In this document: positions 36,950 through 49,948 of the stretch, piece by piece
How positions within the stretch are numbered: the first letter of the stretch is position 1
Layout: each line of letters begins with the position of its first letter
DNA from: Oxytricha trifallax
Taxonomy: Eukaryota > Ciliophora > Spirotrichea > Sporadotrichida > Oxytrichidae
Assembly: GCA_000711775.1 (NCBI GenBank)
Contig: ARYC01002623.1
Span: 1 to 64,000, forward strand
Reading direction: 5' to 3'
DNA: 64,000 bases
Position numbers and translations under genes: made by a program
The notes under the pieces: model-generated
The model's database searches: none
Told to the model about the DNA's origin: nothing
The model's input: the letters and a program-made list of their open reading frames with translations, nothing else

Positions 36950-39900
36950 GATTAAAATTCTAAATCAAATTTGTTAGTAAAATTGATTATGTATTGCTCT
37001 AAAATTGCTCGTTTTCTGGTAAATTCGATGAAGATTCTAGCAGATTTTCTTTTTTAATTATGAAGATATTCAGGATTAAACATTCACTTTGATTTGAATA
37101 GCCTTGAGTTCAATTAAGAAAAGCCATTGTGAGTTTTAAGGAATTTTAAGTTAACAATTTGACTCTAATTAATTTTTTATAAATGAAGTGATGCAAATAG
37201 CAGCTTTAAACAAATTAATTATGAGTAATTTATTTTTGATAAATAATATTGTTTAGAATCAAATCAAAACCTAAAATTCTTTGCTTTAATATTACATCGA
37301 CATTCATTCATTGTGGGTTTATTTTTGTATGAGGACGATTTATGCCTAGAATATATAAAGATTGTTCTGTCTGACCCATATTTTTGTAGGATTTACAGCT
37401 TAAAATCAATTTATGAGTTCTAGTGATATCATATAGGAAACAAGATCAAGCATTTATATAATTTTCATAAAAGTGATCAAAACTTGATAATTGAGAGGAC
37501 AACCATCAGACTTTGTCAGCAATATATATAGTTGCTCTATAAATAGTTTGAACTTCGGCTTATATAAATTTCATTTCCAATCATTTAATATTAATAATGC
37601 TCATAATCGTGGTGGTGCTATTCATCTAACCAATATTCATCTACAAATGCTATATTATAGAATTTGATTCAAATAGAGCAGTTATTGGTAGAGTTATATA
37701 TCTTGATAATATGTCTGGAAATTAAATAACTTTAACAGTAATTTAAGAGTTTTATCATCAACATCTCTAATTAAAGGATCGTTTGCATATCTAAATGATG
37801 TGGATAGTGATGGAAATTAAACAATAATTTTTTAAAAGTACTTCAACCGAGTTCTAGTTATACTCCATTTTGAAACTACTCTAGTTCAAAGTTATCTTCT
37901 TCATGTTAATACAATCAATAACTTGGACACAAGCATTTTTTATAGTATATTCAATAATATAAATACAAATTAAATTTTTGGGCGATTAATTTCAATTAAT
38001 GAAAACTTTGAGAAAAGTCTTGAATTTTTGATTTCATGATTCTAATATCATCACTAAGACATAATAGATCTGGTGGATTCCTATGTCTAGGAAAGTTTAC
38101 ATAATATGTAGAAATTTATAAAATAAATTCTAACTCTTTTATAATTCTCGCAATAAAAAAAAATTTCCTTGATATTAGATCATATCACTAGTTATTTAAA
38201 ATTTTAAACTTTTTAACACTTGTGCAAATACAACTTTGCATTTGCTTATCTTATTACTTAAAATTCAATAGATATTATTGGTGATAAATTAAAACATTTA
38301 ATTTTTATAGTTTATGGAACAGGGGTGGTTGTTTCGCAAAAATATTGAAAGAAATTCAATTACATTTAAAGGATAAACGTAATCAAAGGAATTTCAAAGG
38401 TAAATAAAATAAAATTTTAGAAGAGACTAGTTTTCAAGTAAAAATATCTTGAAAAGGTGGTCTTATAACTTTACATGCAACAAACAATTTTATCTCAATA
38501 AACTGAGTAAATTTCAAGTTCTTAACCCCACATGAATAAAAATATTTTCAAAAATCTTTCAGAAATAGTACTAATTTATCTGTAATAAACTAGCTAGTTT
38601 CGAAAAAGTTATTTGTACTAATTCCGGTGACGCTCTCTACCTATACTCAAATATAGCCGAATTTAAAATTGCTAACATTATAATTAAAAATCTTTATATT
38701 TTATTTATAAATCTGGTGCTTTTATTTATCTTTCCTCTCTTTTTACTGAATTTATGAATTTCAATAATCATGGAGTAATATTGCTGGGATCCACATATAA
38801 GAATAAGGATCTTTGTTTTACATTTATGAGTTTAGTTAAACTTTAGTCAAAGCAGAGGTATATTTACTGTGCATTTAAATTTAACTAAATTTTTTAGGAG
38901 TAGATCCGAATGTAACTTGAATTGCTCTAAATCTAGGTGAGAGTATCCCCTTGACAAGGAGTTTTGTATAAATCGGAGAAAAGAAAACATAAATACTAAT
39001 GTAGTTTCAGAATATAATTTATTTAGCAATGCATATTTATCAGAATCTGGTTCAATTTATAAATTAACAAGAAAATTATTTTGGTTAATACTTCTTCTAT
39101 TTGGCCTTCAATAACACAATTAGAATAAATATATATTGTTAAAACTGTTCCATGATTTTGAATTAATCTATATTTATGAGTAATACTGGAAAATAGGAGG
39201 TTAATTTTTATGAATAACACCAGAGGTGACTTTTCAAGTGTCTACATTTAAGATATATAGATTCAAGGAAAATGACGTGCAATCTTTGAAAATTCCAAAG
39301 GATAGTCAATTTTTAAGAAAATAAATTTGATTACCTCATCAGATTAACAATAGCAGTTAAAATAGGTTGATATACATCTCATTCTGAAAAATTTGCAAAA
39401 TTAAACATCACTTATTCATCAATAGTTCGAACCTCGAGTAACGGATTAGAGCAATTTTTTTATTTATATCATTCATATTAAAAAGCTCTCCGCATTTTCA
39501 GTATTTAAATAAATTAACAAATTTCAATATAAAGATGATTATCTTGTAGAAGAAACATATAAATAAAAATCCTCATTCATCTACTTAAATGGAGCATAGC
39601 AATTTTATTCTGGAAATAAATCCTTTTAATTTTGCAAATATTCTTCAATTTTTGAAGTTTTCATTAATTAATACATTAATTGTTAATAAGCATTCCTATT
39701 ACTAAAATGTTTCAGCAAATTAAAGGGGGAGCATTTACTTATAAAACTCAAATAACTCAGATAAACCCAATATTCACATATGTCTAAGCAAGATATATTG
39801 GTTTTTATTTGTTTCTGAAAACCATACAATTCAGATTGAAATTTTAAAAGTTATAAACATAAAAATAGGATATATTGGCGGAGTTCATATGTAAATAAAT

Positions 39901-40960
39901 TGTAAAACAATATTATTCTGATATCACTATAACGGGTATTGTGAAATTAAATGATATAAGTTGTATAATAGTTTGGAGATTTTGTTTATCTGGAATGAAA
40001 AAAAATCATATTGATGTTTCGTGTATAGTATATGCAAAAAATACTAAGTCTTTTGGGAAGAAGCATTTCTCTAAATATTAATGCGAGAACAATCTTATTC
40101 TTCAGAGAATGCATCTCAATGGAATTTAAAGTTTGGGTACGGGTTCAGTATTGAAATTATCAAAGACGAAGAATTTAATTCCTTAACAAAACTAAATAAA
40201 TGTTTAATAGACACATTCTTGATTATTATATAGCAGATAAATACCTATACACATTTCAAACAAGCTTAAATAATGTATTCTTTTACAAAATATAGTAGCG
40301 GAGCATTACTATTATAATAAAAGATTTAATCTATTCGATTAATAACAATTTCACAATTTTCATGCATGAACTTACAGGTGATATTTTTTAGTAAGAATAC
40401 AAAATTATTAAGATGTAAATTTCATTAACACAAATAATTTAACGTTTTACAGAGGATTAAAATATGTTGTGAACTCTACCCCTATATATAAAAACACTGA
40501 ATTCGTAAATAATTAAGGTGGTTCTAGAGGTGGCATATCCTTAATTGATTATTCAAATGTAACTCAAACAGATATTTCAGGAAAGGAATCTAATGCGCTC
40601 ATGTAAAATAGATTTTTTTCATGTTGATATATACTCTAACTTTTACTAAGATGATGTGGATGTACTAATTCTGTTGAATCAATTGAGGAATGTTAAAGAT
40701 AGTAAATGGAATAGTGCTGAAATTTTTATTAAGTTCAAGAATGATGTTAATATTAACAATATATCAGCTTGATAGGGCCAATTTACTTAGCTTACTCTAA
40801 TCTAAAATTTGTTTGATGAACAGATAATGATAAATAAGATACAGTGAAAATATGTTTTTGGAAAGAGATGCAACGACTAAAAACTCAGCGTGAAGAGTAG
40901 CTAAATCTAAATATTAACAAAATCCATTAATAATAATTACAGTTTAAGTTAATAGGTATA
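36950..40960 (+). pseudogene. Decayed gene for a right-handed beta-helix repeat protein
   Basis: Over about 4 kb the plus strand shows, in shifting frames, a recurrent short pattern of Gly-Gly or Ser-Gly followed by a hydrophobic strand and Asn. Examples are NNAHNRGGAIHLTN (37.6 kb), KGGLITLHATNNFISIN (38.45 kb), TNSGDALYLYSNIAEFKIAN (38.63 kb), GGSIYLQNSNNS (39.73 kb), GYIGGVHMQINC (39.88 kb), SSGALLL (40.3 kb) and GGSRGGISLIDYSNVTQ (40.52 kb). Such N-x-A-x-x-G-G-A-I-x-L units build parallel beta-helices in large surface proteins. Many frameshifts and TGA codons lie between them. Boundaries are approximate. Alternatively these are MDSs separated by eliminated segments. Confidence 0.5.
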
Positions 40961-41623
40961 TTTAATCCAGATATTTAATAAATTGGGATGCAATTTGATT
41001 TGAATATTTTCCTAGTTAGTGGTTGTTATATATTTGAATTATTAGTTTTACATTTTAATTTTTGAAATTCCTCATTTTTAATGTATTTTAACATACTCAA
41101 AAGCAGCTTTCATTAATGTAAATTTAATTTCTTATAAGATTGATTATCTTTGAAATAAAATAATCATAATACTTAGATGTAAATTTATTTTTGCTAAGAA
41201 TGATAATTATATAACATTATTATAAATAAGGTGTTTAAATGAAATTTTATGCTAATATTTTTAAAAAATAGATTTGGCACTTAAATTTTTTATATTCAAA
41301 TATATGCAAGTAAAGCACAATTTTAAAATCCAACTTAAAAATCCAATTTATTTCATAAACTAATTTATAATTGTAAATATAATAATTCTCGATGTTTTCT
41401 TTGATTAAATGAGCATTAATTCAAACTACATTTATTTAGTTGGCAATATTAATCTCAATGTAATATCTTAATTATAAGAAAACTTATTAAACTAAGTAGC
41501 TTTGAAATATGTCAAAAATAAACACTATTTAATATTATCAATAAAAATTAGATATCTTTTTAAAATCTAAAATTTAAATTTCTTTACAAGCGGACCTAAA
41601 AAAGCAAAATTTTCAGAATTAAA
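40961..41623. other. A+T-rich spacer
   Basis: Nothing recognised. Confidence 0.5.
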
Positions 41624-42588
41624 ATGCTTTCTTCTCTAAAACTATCATAGAAACAATTATAAAGGATATAATTAAATTAAATAAAATAAAGATAGCGAAA
41701 TTTCCAACCTAAAAACACACTAAGGATATCAGATAAAGCTCTAGAAGACACATTTTCAAAGGAATCGCTCAATATTTTTACCTATTTATCACAATAAGAA
41801 AAGTGTGTGGTTAAATTAAAGTAAGAAATTATTGTTTTTTGCTAGTACTATTATTAAAAAGGACAAGTCGAGTTTAGATTATAGATATCTCTGCTGAGTT
41901 TAAGATCTCGCCCAATTTTGCATATATAAGAATATATAACTCCACTAATTATACTCAGTCCTTTTTAACAACAAAAATATCAAGAGATCTACACAACCTA
42001 CCATATTCAAAATTTCTTCAATTCAGGTAGTCCAAATCTAGACAGTTAAAAATACTCAATTGCAAGCCCTTTTCCATTATCATCAACTAAATATCAATCA
42101 GACTCACCATCTATAACTAACCTTACCAAATACATAGCTTGAAAAGTTGATCCAGCAAATCTGGCAACAACCAGAATGACATTAAAGAGTTAGACTGCAT
42201 CAAGAGGTAGTAAGAAATCTAGGACTAGAAAGACAACGACATTAAAACCCTAGTAATTAAGCGGCAATATACCTACACCTACCGATCAGTAAATAAAAAG
42301 AATGACAAGCAAAAACTAAACCTACTAAATAAAATAAATAAGAATCCACAAAATTAAATAATTTAATATAATTTTAAAGCAGAACTGACTGATGTTAAAA
42401 GACTCAGTAATTAGGAACTGCATTCTTTACACATTAACAAAAAAGTTATGATCTAAAGGAGTCTAATGGATTATCCCAATTATTAACAAAAGCAGTAAAT
42501 ACATCCCAACGCAATGTAAGCATTCTTAATGGATTACGATCCCATTTTTAACCAAGTTATATTCAATAAAAGTTATTTCAAAACATGA
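41624..42588 (+). pseudogene. Two abutting ORFs, probably one decayed gene; unknown function
   Basis: ORF 1 runs from ATG 41624 to TGA 42140-42142 (172 codons). It includes ISDKALEDTFSKESLNIF, VEFRLQISLLSLRSRPIL and a Ser/Pro-rich stretch NSGSPNLDSQKYSIASPFPL. ORF 2 follows in another frame from 42151 to TGA 42586-42588 (145 codons), including NDIKELDCIKRQQEIQDQ and FKAELTDVKRLSNQELHSL. The change of frame at the junction with continuous protein-like sequence suggests one gene with a frameshift. No family was recognised. In this composition ORFs of this size can also arise by chance, hence the modest score. Confidence 0.35.
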
Positions 42589-45268
42589 AAGCTTTATAAA
42601 GAAAGATTTAGTTTAACTAATTTCCACTACTTTAGAAATTGTATATTATTTAAAATAAGATATTACTATTTAATTGAAAATATACGAGAACCAACTTATG
42701 AGATTTCAAGAACAAAGATGGTAAATGGCTAAATAGTTATATAAAAAATTTCAAGAAACAAAAGAAAGTCAAAGAGAAAGACCCAGAGATGAAGAAGAAA
42801 AATTGAGGATAAAAGCTCCTATAAAAAGGAGACATGATAAGACATATAGCTTAACATATTATAGTCATATGTCCTCCGTGGACTATATGTTACTTAATAA
42901 CTTTTATTATAGAAAATTATTTATAGGCAGCTTCTATATTAATTAAGTGATTTAGTAAAATCAGATTTGCTTTTAATTAAAATCTATATATAATTAGAAC
43001 TTATATTCTAGTTCTTTTCATATAGCACATTTAATATGAATATAATTTGAAATAATATTAATTAAAATTAAGTAATTTGATGAGCTTAAAAAGCTCATAA
43101 ACTTCTTAAAAGAATGTAGAAGCTTTATTGTTAAGAATTTCATTTTATTTATATTGTATATTTAAAGTATTATATACAAATAACTAACTCTAAATGTAAA
43201 TAATTAAAAATACTAAAATATAAATCAGCGAAACTCATTTTCAAAGTTTCATTTCTTTTAATAAATGAAAGCAAACACATTCACTCTGAACATTTAAATT
43301 GAATAAATTCTATGCATTCTGTTTATTAGAACAAAATATTTTGTTCTTGCGAGTTTGATAAATTAAGGACGCTTTATAATAGCAATCATAATAATTATTA
43401 ATTTATGGTATTTAGGTGAGACAAATTACAAGGAAATTAAAATACTTTTAATTGATATATAATTGCGTTGTTAATAATATAGATAACTTTTCAAATTAAG
43501 ATTAAAAGTAGGGTGATATCTAAATGAATATAAAATTATTAGTAAATTATGGATTTTAGGAATTTTATAAAATGTCCTGAATTAGATTCAAAACTAAAAA
43601 TACAATTTAGATAAAAACCTTTTTAGATTATTAAAATTACTGTAGATAGGTTGAGTGTAGAGGCAATCAAAATAAAAACTAAATCCCTTCTAATGTTTAG
43701 CTAACATATTCTAAATTTGTATTTTAATTAACGAATTTAAATAAATTTTAATATGATCACAATGGTAAAATCGAATTCTAATCATCACTTAGGATAATAT
43801 TAAGTTTACAAATGTTATATTAACTATTATTTTGTTAATATGTTTCATCATTATAACTATATTTTTATGTCTATTTAATTAGCAATTTTCTTAAAATTAT
43901 TTGACTAAATATCAATTAAAAATTTGATTGACTTACTTTTTGCCAGCTACAACTTTTCTAATATCTTTAAATTAATACTAAACTTTAATTGTTAATATTG
44001 AAAGTATATTTATTTTTTTTTTAAAAATGAGCAATTACATGAATAAAAAGATATTTATTTTTTTATTAAATCTGCATGGTAATCACTTTACTTTGTTCCC
44101 CGAACATCTCATCAGCTGCTTTGTCTTCATTCTCAATGGTTTCTATTACTTTTTACTGTCATTCTGCAATAATAGTCTATTAATTTATTAGCTTTGTCAA
44201 TCTATAAAAATAGATAATACATTTTAGCAAGTTAGTATTATTAGACAAAGTAGAGCATTGTTATAAGAAGATACTTCTAAAATGAACTGTACTATTTAGT
44301 ATTAAAATCTTTATATACCATATTAATATATTTAGATCAAAGTTCCTTTAATTATTTTGGGATATTTTCAATGGAGATCGCCAAATTAATATTTGATAAA
44401 AACTTAAGTTTGTCCTATAAAATAATAAAATAAATACAGAGTTAATCAGTCAAGTTGTTGAAGAATACTGCAGACCATATGACTGTCAATGGCTTTTCTT
44501 AATAAATTTTATTACTACTATAAAAATAACTATATTATTTTAAAAGTAAAATTCTTAATAAATGTCAAGCAAAATACTAGTAAATAACATTAAAATAAAA
44601 ATAAAATAATTGTATTTAATTTTATCATTATTTTTTAAATTTGCTTAATAAAAATAAAAAAAATTACAATATTTTTGCACATGAAAAGATTTAAATTTTT
44701 ATTATTTTTTTTAAATTACTTAAATAAGTTAAAAATGAAACAGTACATATCTTAATATATAATATTTTGAAATGCAAAATAATTTTTCGATATTGAAACA
44801 GCAATAAAAGGGAAAAGTAAAAATAGAGACAATAAAAATTGGCAATAATTAAATAATATAATGGGATTTAATATATGGAATAAACTTAAAATTTTTAAAT
44901 AAATTCAAAAAAAATTTTCCTTCAAAATGCTTATAATATATTTAAAAGCTCATTGACATCAAGATATTACCATATTTTGTAACAAAAAATGATTGAAAAA
45001 ATAAACAGGATTCGAGTCACATCTACGTTAATAAAAATATATTATTCCAATATTAAATTTGAATGTTAAGAATTATTTTGAATTTGATTTACTACATATC
45101 AAAAATGGCTTACGTTAACTATATTAGTTTGAAATTCCGATATAGTTACTTTGTTTGCAATTTTCTACTTTTTTAAAAAATTTTGCATTTTAAATGTTTT
45201 ATTTCTTTATTTGATTCATACACATATCTAGGTCTGCAATAAAATAAGATTTAGGATTTTCACATTCT
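42589..45268. other. A+T-rich region with one short coding-like fragment
   Basis: Mostly featureless. A minus-strand patch near 44070-44165 reads QKVIETIENEDKAADEMFGE then QSKVITMQ, clearly less biased than its surroundings. It has an in-frame TGA just before it and no family assignment. Confidence 0.4.
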
Positions 45269-46368
45269 ATGACAGAGAGGCAAATAGCTAAGAAATTTGA
45301 ATTATTTAACCCACAGTAATTAATTAATGGCGAAATCACAAGAGATTATGAATCTTAAGCTAAACTACAAGATAATAATATAAATAGCATCAACCAATGT
45401 CCTTAAAATTATTTACAGGGAAAGACCTTATAATTGATTAAAATAAAAAATAAGAAAATGCCATAGTGTGATAAAGTCGTGGTAAAACATATATCTTAGA
45501 AGATTTCAAATCATAAGACCGAGAAGCTCAATAAGAGAATATATCATGTGTTGGCATCAAGTCATCAGATGACTATATAATAGTTTCTTGGTATTTGAAA
45601 GCCATGGAATATAATTTGCATAGTTACAGTCTCGAATGACAATTCCTTGTAAAAGAGTCATTTGACTAAAAACCTTAAAAAATCATCATGAAAATTAGAT
45701 TTCTAGCCAATGGATGAAATACACCTCTTATTTCTTACAACTCAAAAGATACATATTTAATAGAGGAGTCTTAAAAAACTAGATTAATGTCAAACCAGCC
45801 ATATAAAAAATACAATATTGAAAATAACTCCATTTGAAGAGAGGATCTTCAGAATATTCCCTTTACCAAAATAAACAATTTTCGCAAAAATCAAAATAGA
45901 GTCTAGTAATTGATAATTCAAAAGTATATATTACTATTTTTTAATAGATATAACCTCAGTTCTGTAAGAATAAGATTAGCTTTTTATGAACTATAAAATT
46001 ATTTATAAGATGAGAAAGGTTTAGCTAAAAGTTTTTTATTTTTTTTAGTTAATCTTTAATTCGAAGAGGACATTTTTGAAACAAACCCTCAAATAACTTA
46101 AATTAATAGTAAATTATAATTTATTATATTTAAAACCCTAATTGGTTAGCTATTGAAATCAGAGTAAAAAATATTGTTCTTAAAATGTAGCCCCCAAGAA
46201 ATTTATGTTTATTTTTCAATATGTAAATTGTAAGAAAAATTAATTATTAAATTATATAATTTCAAGTAAAACGTTCAATATATGTAAGAGGGACAAAGAA
46301 GAAGTAAAGAAGGAACATGGTTCGATAAAGAGTTTTAAAGACAAATTGGTGCTTAAAGTAATTACTGA
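45269..46368 (+). pseudogene. Decayed ORF of about 300 codons, unknown function
   Basis: One plus-strand frame from 45472 to TGA 46366-46368 spans 299 codons with three internal TGA. It includes RGKTYILEDFKSQDREAQQE, SCVGIKSSDDYIIVSWYLKA, NTPLISYNSKDTYLIEES, and a Phe/Leu/Ile-rich end FLFFLVNLQFEEDIFETNP. A different frame, 45269-45598, opens with MTERQIAKKFELFNPQQL and may be the 5' part. The S-S-D-D-Y-I-I-V-S-W motif hints at a beta-propeller blade, but this is weak. It reads as a pseudogene convergent with the SUMO-ligase relic on the other strand. Confidence 0.35.
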
Positions 46369-46479
46369 AAAAAAAGAAGATATATAAATTAGAGATTATT
46401 ATTTTGATTTAAGTATAGAAAAAGATAGCTTCAATTTTTTTTCAATTACATTTCATAATAGTTTTCTAAAATTGTCATT

Positions 46480-46735
46480 TTTCTTAATGCAAGATTTTTG
46501 ACACTCTTTCTTTTCTCTGCATTATTTCATAATTATATAGTGACTCAATAAGTATGGAATTTTACGAATCTAGGTTTTAAGGATTGAAATTAAAAAGCCG
46601 ACACTTTGCCGGAGCCTTAAATAAGTACGAGCTGAGATAATGCTCAGCCTTGACAAATTATCTATGTTTCATTAGCATTTTAGATAGACTTCTCTGCCAG
46701 GAAGGTATCCTTAGATTGAGTCATTCAAAAAGTAA
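46480..46735 (-). pseudogene. Coding-like tract downstream of the SP-RING relic
   Basis: A GC-richer block on the minus strand reads in one frame RIPSWQRSLSKMLMKHRQFV and KAEHYLSSYLFKAPAKCRLF, and in another DTFLAEKSIQNANET then ALSQLVLIQGSGKVSAFQFQ. The perfect stem GCTGAG/CTCAGC near 46630-46650 falls inside. It may be the 3' end of the SIZ/PIAS-like gene that stops at 46811, or an independent relic. I cannot decide between the frames. Confidence 0.3.
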
Positions 46736-46810
46736 AAGTTATATTAATTTAATTAAATAATTCTATCTATATATTTATGTTAAATATATATATTTAGACC
46801 TATTTAGCAA

Positions 46811-48330
46811 TCAATTAATTTAAGCTAATGATTAACCTTCAAGAAATTGCTTAGCTAAATTCATTTCTTCGTCAAATAGCATCAGGCGGCTCCTTCTTTC
46901 TACTGCTTGGTGTAAATAACCGATCAAATATTTCCTTCTAGGCTGCCTTGCTAGGCTGGTAGAGCCACTGCAATTATTGCTACCGTTTGAACTGTTGTTG
47001 TTTCTATTGATGTGCATTTAAATCAAGCTATTGGCGTCTTCGCTGTAAGACTTCAATTCCTTATGCCATTCACTTTTGTCAATAATTAATAAATTTTCCA
47101 CATCGTAGGAATAAGTGTCTGAAAAAACTGTTAAATTTGTAAAGTAACTCTCTTCATCATTGTTGCTTGACTTAATAGTAATAAGAAGATTTGAACAAAT
47201 TGAATTTTTTCGTAAATTTTTGGATTAAATTATCGATTTTTAGCCAATAAGATCAGCGATTTACTAGAAATATGGATCTATATTTATAAAATAAGCACTC
47301 TTATTGCAAGAAGGACATTTTCAGCGTTTTGCCTTGTGGTTCATGCTGATTTAAGCTTTAAGATCAAAGCTGTCCAAATGTTTACAAAGTTCTTCTCTTG
47401 CTCGATTGTATATTGGTTTACGAGTTATAGAGCAAAGAGTAGATATACTGACTAATTTTGCATCTTTATATCAATTTCACAAATATCTCAATCTTCATTA
47501 TTATTTTAGGAGTAAACCCTTTACCTTAAGAGCTGCTTGTTATATCCTCTGAGTTGATATAAAGTTAATTACATCAAATCTTTTACAATGAAAATTCCCT
47601 TCCATGCATAGAATTTATGATTGAATTAACTATCGAAATTCTTCTACTCTTAATTACAATTCAATCTTATTCTTAAGTCTCTTTATCATGCTAGTAATTC
47701 CAAGAATATAATCCTTCCTTTATCTTGTATCATTTGGTGGATCCTAAATTATAAAGTTCTTTGGATTGTCATTGCTCGATGTTATTTGACAAAATATTGG
47801 GAAACAGTGCTCATAGTCTACACAATCTAATCTTATACATCTGATTTAAACTCTTAAATGAGAGTCTGAGAGATTTATAAACTTTGAAATTCTTGGACAT
47901 GTCTTCGCTAAAAACACAAATTCTCTTGCAAATTATTATCTTTAACTCAATTATTTATTAAATATTTAACTTTTGGAAACCTTAAATGGTTGGAGAAAAA
48001 TAAAATAGGGATTGCGAAAGGGTCTTTTTACATAAATTGACACATGTGAAAAACATACAGTTATTGGCTGCCTTATACTGGGTTGTAATCATATATATAT
48101 ATATTGCTTTCCAAAAAACTTAGATGTTTATCTTTTCCACTATTTCTGCATGTCTTTAAAATATATCTTTGATATTAATAAGATCTAGAATAGTATAAAT
48201 GAATTGAACTTAAGATCTTTTGTCAATTAGACTCGTCGTCATAATATCTTGAAACTAAAGAGAATGCATTAATTTGTTTGCTGTAGAGTATTTACTGAAG
48301 AGCCTTCTTGACAATTCATTATAAGTTCAG
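46811..48330 (-). pseudogene. SIZ/PIAS-type SUMO E3 ligase relic (PINIT plus SP-RING)
   Basis: The minus-strand coding region carries, from its 5' end, a PINIT-like part: FMQKDPFAIPILFFSNHLRF, HLRVQIRCIRLDCVDYEHCF, PKNFIIQDPPNDTRQRK and ITSMIKRLKNKIELQLRVEE. The SP-RING follows: CSITRKPIYNRAREELCKH, DSFDL and KCPSCNKSAYF, then YFQQIADLIG. The C-terminal tail is Ser/Asn-rich and ends at TGA 46811. Family members attach SUMO to nuclear proteins, and the SP-RING binds the SUMO-loaded E2. The Trp normally preceding C-P-x-C is a TGA (47321-47323). Further TGA codons (one just before DICEID, one in the PINIT part) and frameshifts mark it as decayed. The C-terminal 170 codons remain open. Confidence 0.85.
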
Positions 48331-49264
48331 TGCCAGTAATCGGGGAGGGATAAGCTTCAGCAAGCTTTAAATTTATTCTTAATAAATTATTAGGAAATAA
48401 CTTTTTACTTTTTTAAAAATGATTATAATAATCTTCATCAATAACGATGAAAGATTTTGCTAAGTTAAATTATGGTTTTAGTAACTAAAAATAATAACTC
48501 TTTTAACAGAACCTTGATTAAAATACATAAATTTATTGTTCGTATTCATTAGCTGTGGTGATTTAATGTTAGCCTTATTATAGAAATCCAGGCAATTTGA
48601 GTTTCGATATTTGATTTAAGTATTTATAGAACTAAAATCATCTTAATTTCGTTTTTATTCATGAGTCATATTTATTTGAACTTATATAATTTTTTGTTTT
48701 TAAATTAAAAAATTATCAATTTAAAATTAAAGGATTAAACTTTTAAAAATATTTGAAATTATTAATATATATATCTCACTTAAGCAAATTATTTTTTAGT
48801 TGTTGAAATTTTATAATAAATCAGCTTTATTGTTAAATCATCTTAAATTTTTGAAATTACTTTTAATATTTTTATAAATTACCTTTCAATAAAATTTAAA
48901 TATGCTTTATAATGAAATATTTTGACAATGACGTTGTTAAATAATTTGATAATTTTAGGAGTTTTTGGAATATTAGCATTACATATTTTTCATAAGTCAA
49001 CCATTAATTAGAGTCTTGCTGCCTTTGTACTAGGTTAATTTAATGTATAAGATTAAAAGCATAAAATAGATTTGTTAAATTATTTAGATATAAAAATAAA
49101 TTTCAATAAATTAGAAATGTCTAATCATCAAATGTATCAAATAAAGTAAGATGCTGTTATGATCAATACTACCACTACTAAATTCGAGTTTATATTTTAA
49201 ATTTAAAGTAATTTAATTATAAAATTTAAGTTGTAATTTAAATAGTAAAGCAAAAAGTTAAGTT
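48331..49264. other. A+T-rich spacer
   Basis: Open frames exist on both strands but carry no motif. A plus-strand frame near 48955-49200, including LAAFVLGQFNVQDQKHKIDL, could be upstream coding sequence of the next entry. Confidence 0.4.
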
Positions 49265-49948
49265 ATGCTGGCACAATCAAATAGAAATCAGTAAAATTTA
49301 TCGGAATCAAATATAGATTAATAGGTTAAACTGGAGTATATAGATACGAATCAAGCAGTGAATCAAAATGATTATAGTGACCATTAAATATTTATTGCGA
49401 ATCATAAATTACAGGAACTTGTGGAGTAAATAAAAATCAATGTTTATGTTTTATAGAGGTTTAAAGCGTAAAATAAATTTATTTAACAAATAATTAAATT
49501 TTTTAAATATTTAATTATATTTTAGCTTATTGTTAGTTGCAAGAAAATAGGGTGAGATCGGTAGACCCAATGAATTTATCATGAAAAAATATAAAAATAA
49601 ACGTTTAAAAAATAAAATTATATCGAATAAAATTTATTAAATGTTAAGATTTTAACAGAAGTATTAGATCAAGCTAATTTACATTAATGGATAAGAGAAT
49701 TTTTACATAAATTCGACTAAATGCTTGAGTTGCAACAAAATGACGTGCAAGAAGTAGGAACATTTAGTATTTTTATTGAAGAAACGATAGAACATGAAAT
49801 TATTCATTTAGTAATTGCTATCATATCACCTTAAATTCATCTAAATCGTGAATATATAAAAATCTTCTATTTCAGCTTGCTCTTAATTAAGATTAATTTT
49901 AACAATAATAATTTAGTAAAAGCTAAATATGATAGGTATAAAGAATGA
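49265..49948 (+). CDS. Two coding-like ORFs, unknown function
   Basis: ORF 1: ATG 49265 to TGA 49553-49555, 96 codons, with QVKLEYIDTNQAVNQNDYSD, HKLQELVEQIKINVYVLQRF and a hydrophobic C-terminus. ORF 2: open from about 49575 to TGA 49946-49948, with VLDQANLHQWIREFLHKFDQ, QQNDVQEVGTFSIFIEETIE and HEIIHLVIAIISPQIHLNRE. ORF 2 has a balanced composition unlike noise and may be the continuation of ORF 1 after a frameshift or a short eliminated segment. No family is known to me. Neither contains an internal TGA. Confidence 0.35.

Noticed and set aside
46832..48330. TGA recoded as Trp, because a TGA replaces the SP-RING Trp
   Set aside because: TBE genes in the same window clearly end at TGA and use TAA/TAG as Gln; decay of TGG to TGA is simpler.
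48955..49380. Several simultaneous long open frames on the plus strand
   Set aside because: All three frames are nearly open because TGA is rare here, so openness alone is not evidence; only the 49265-49948 readings are kept, at low confidence.
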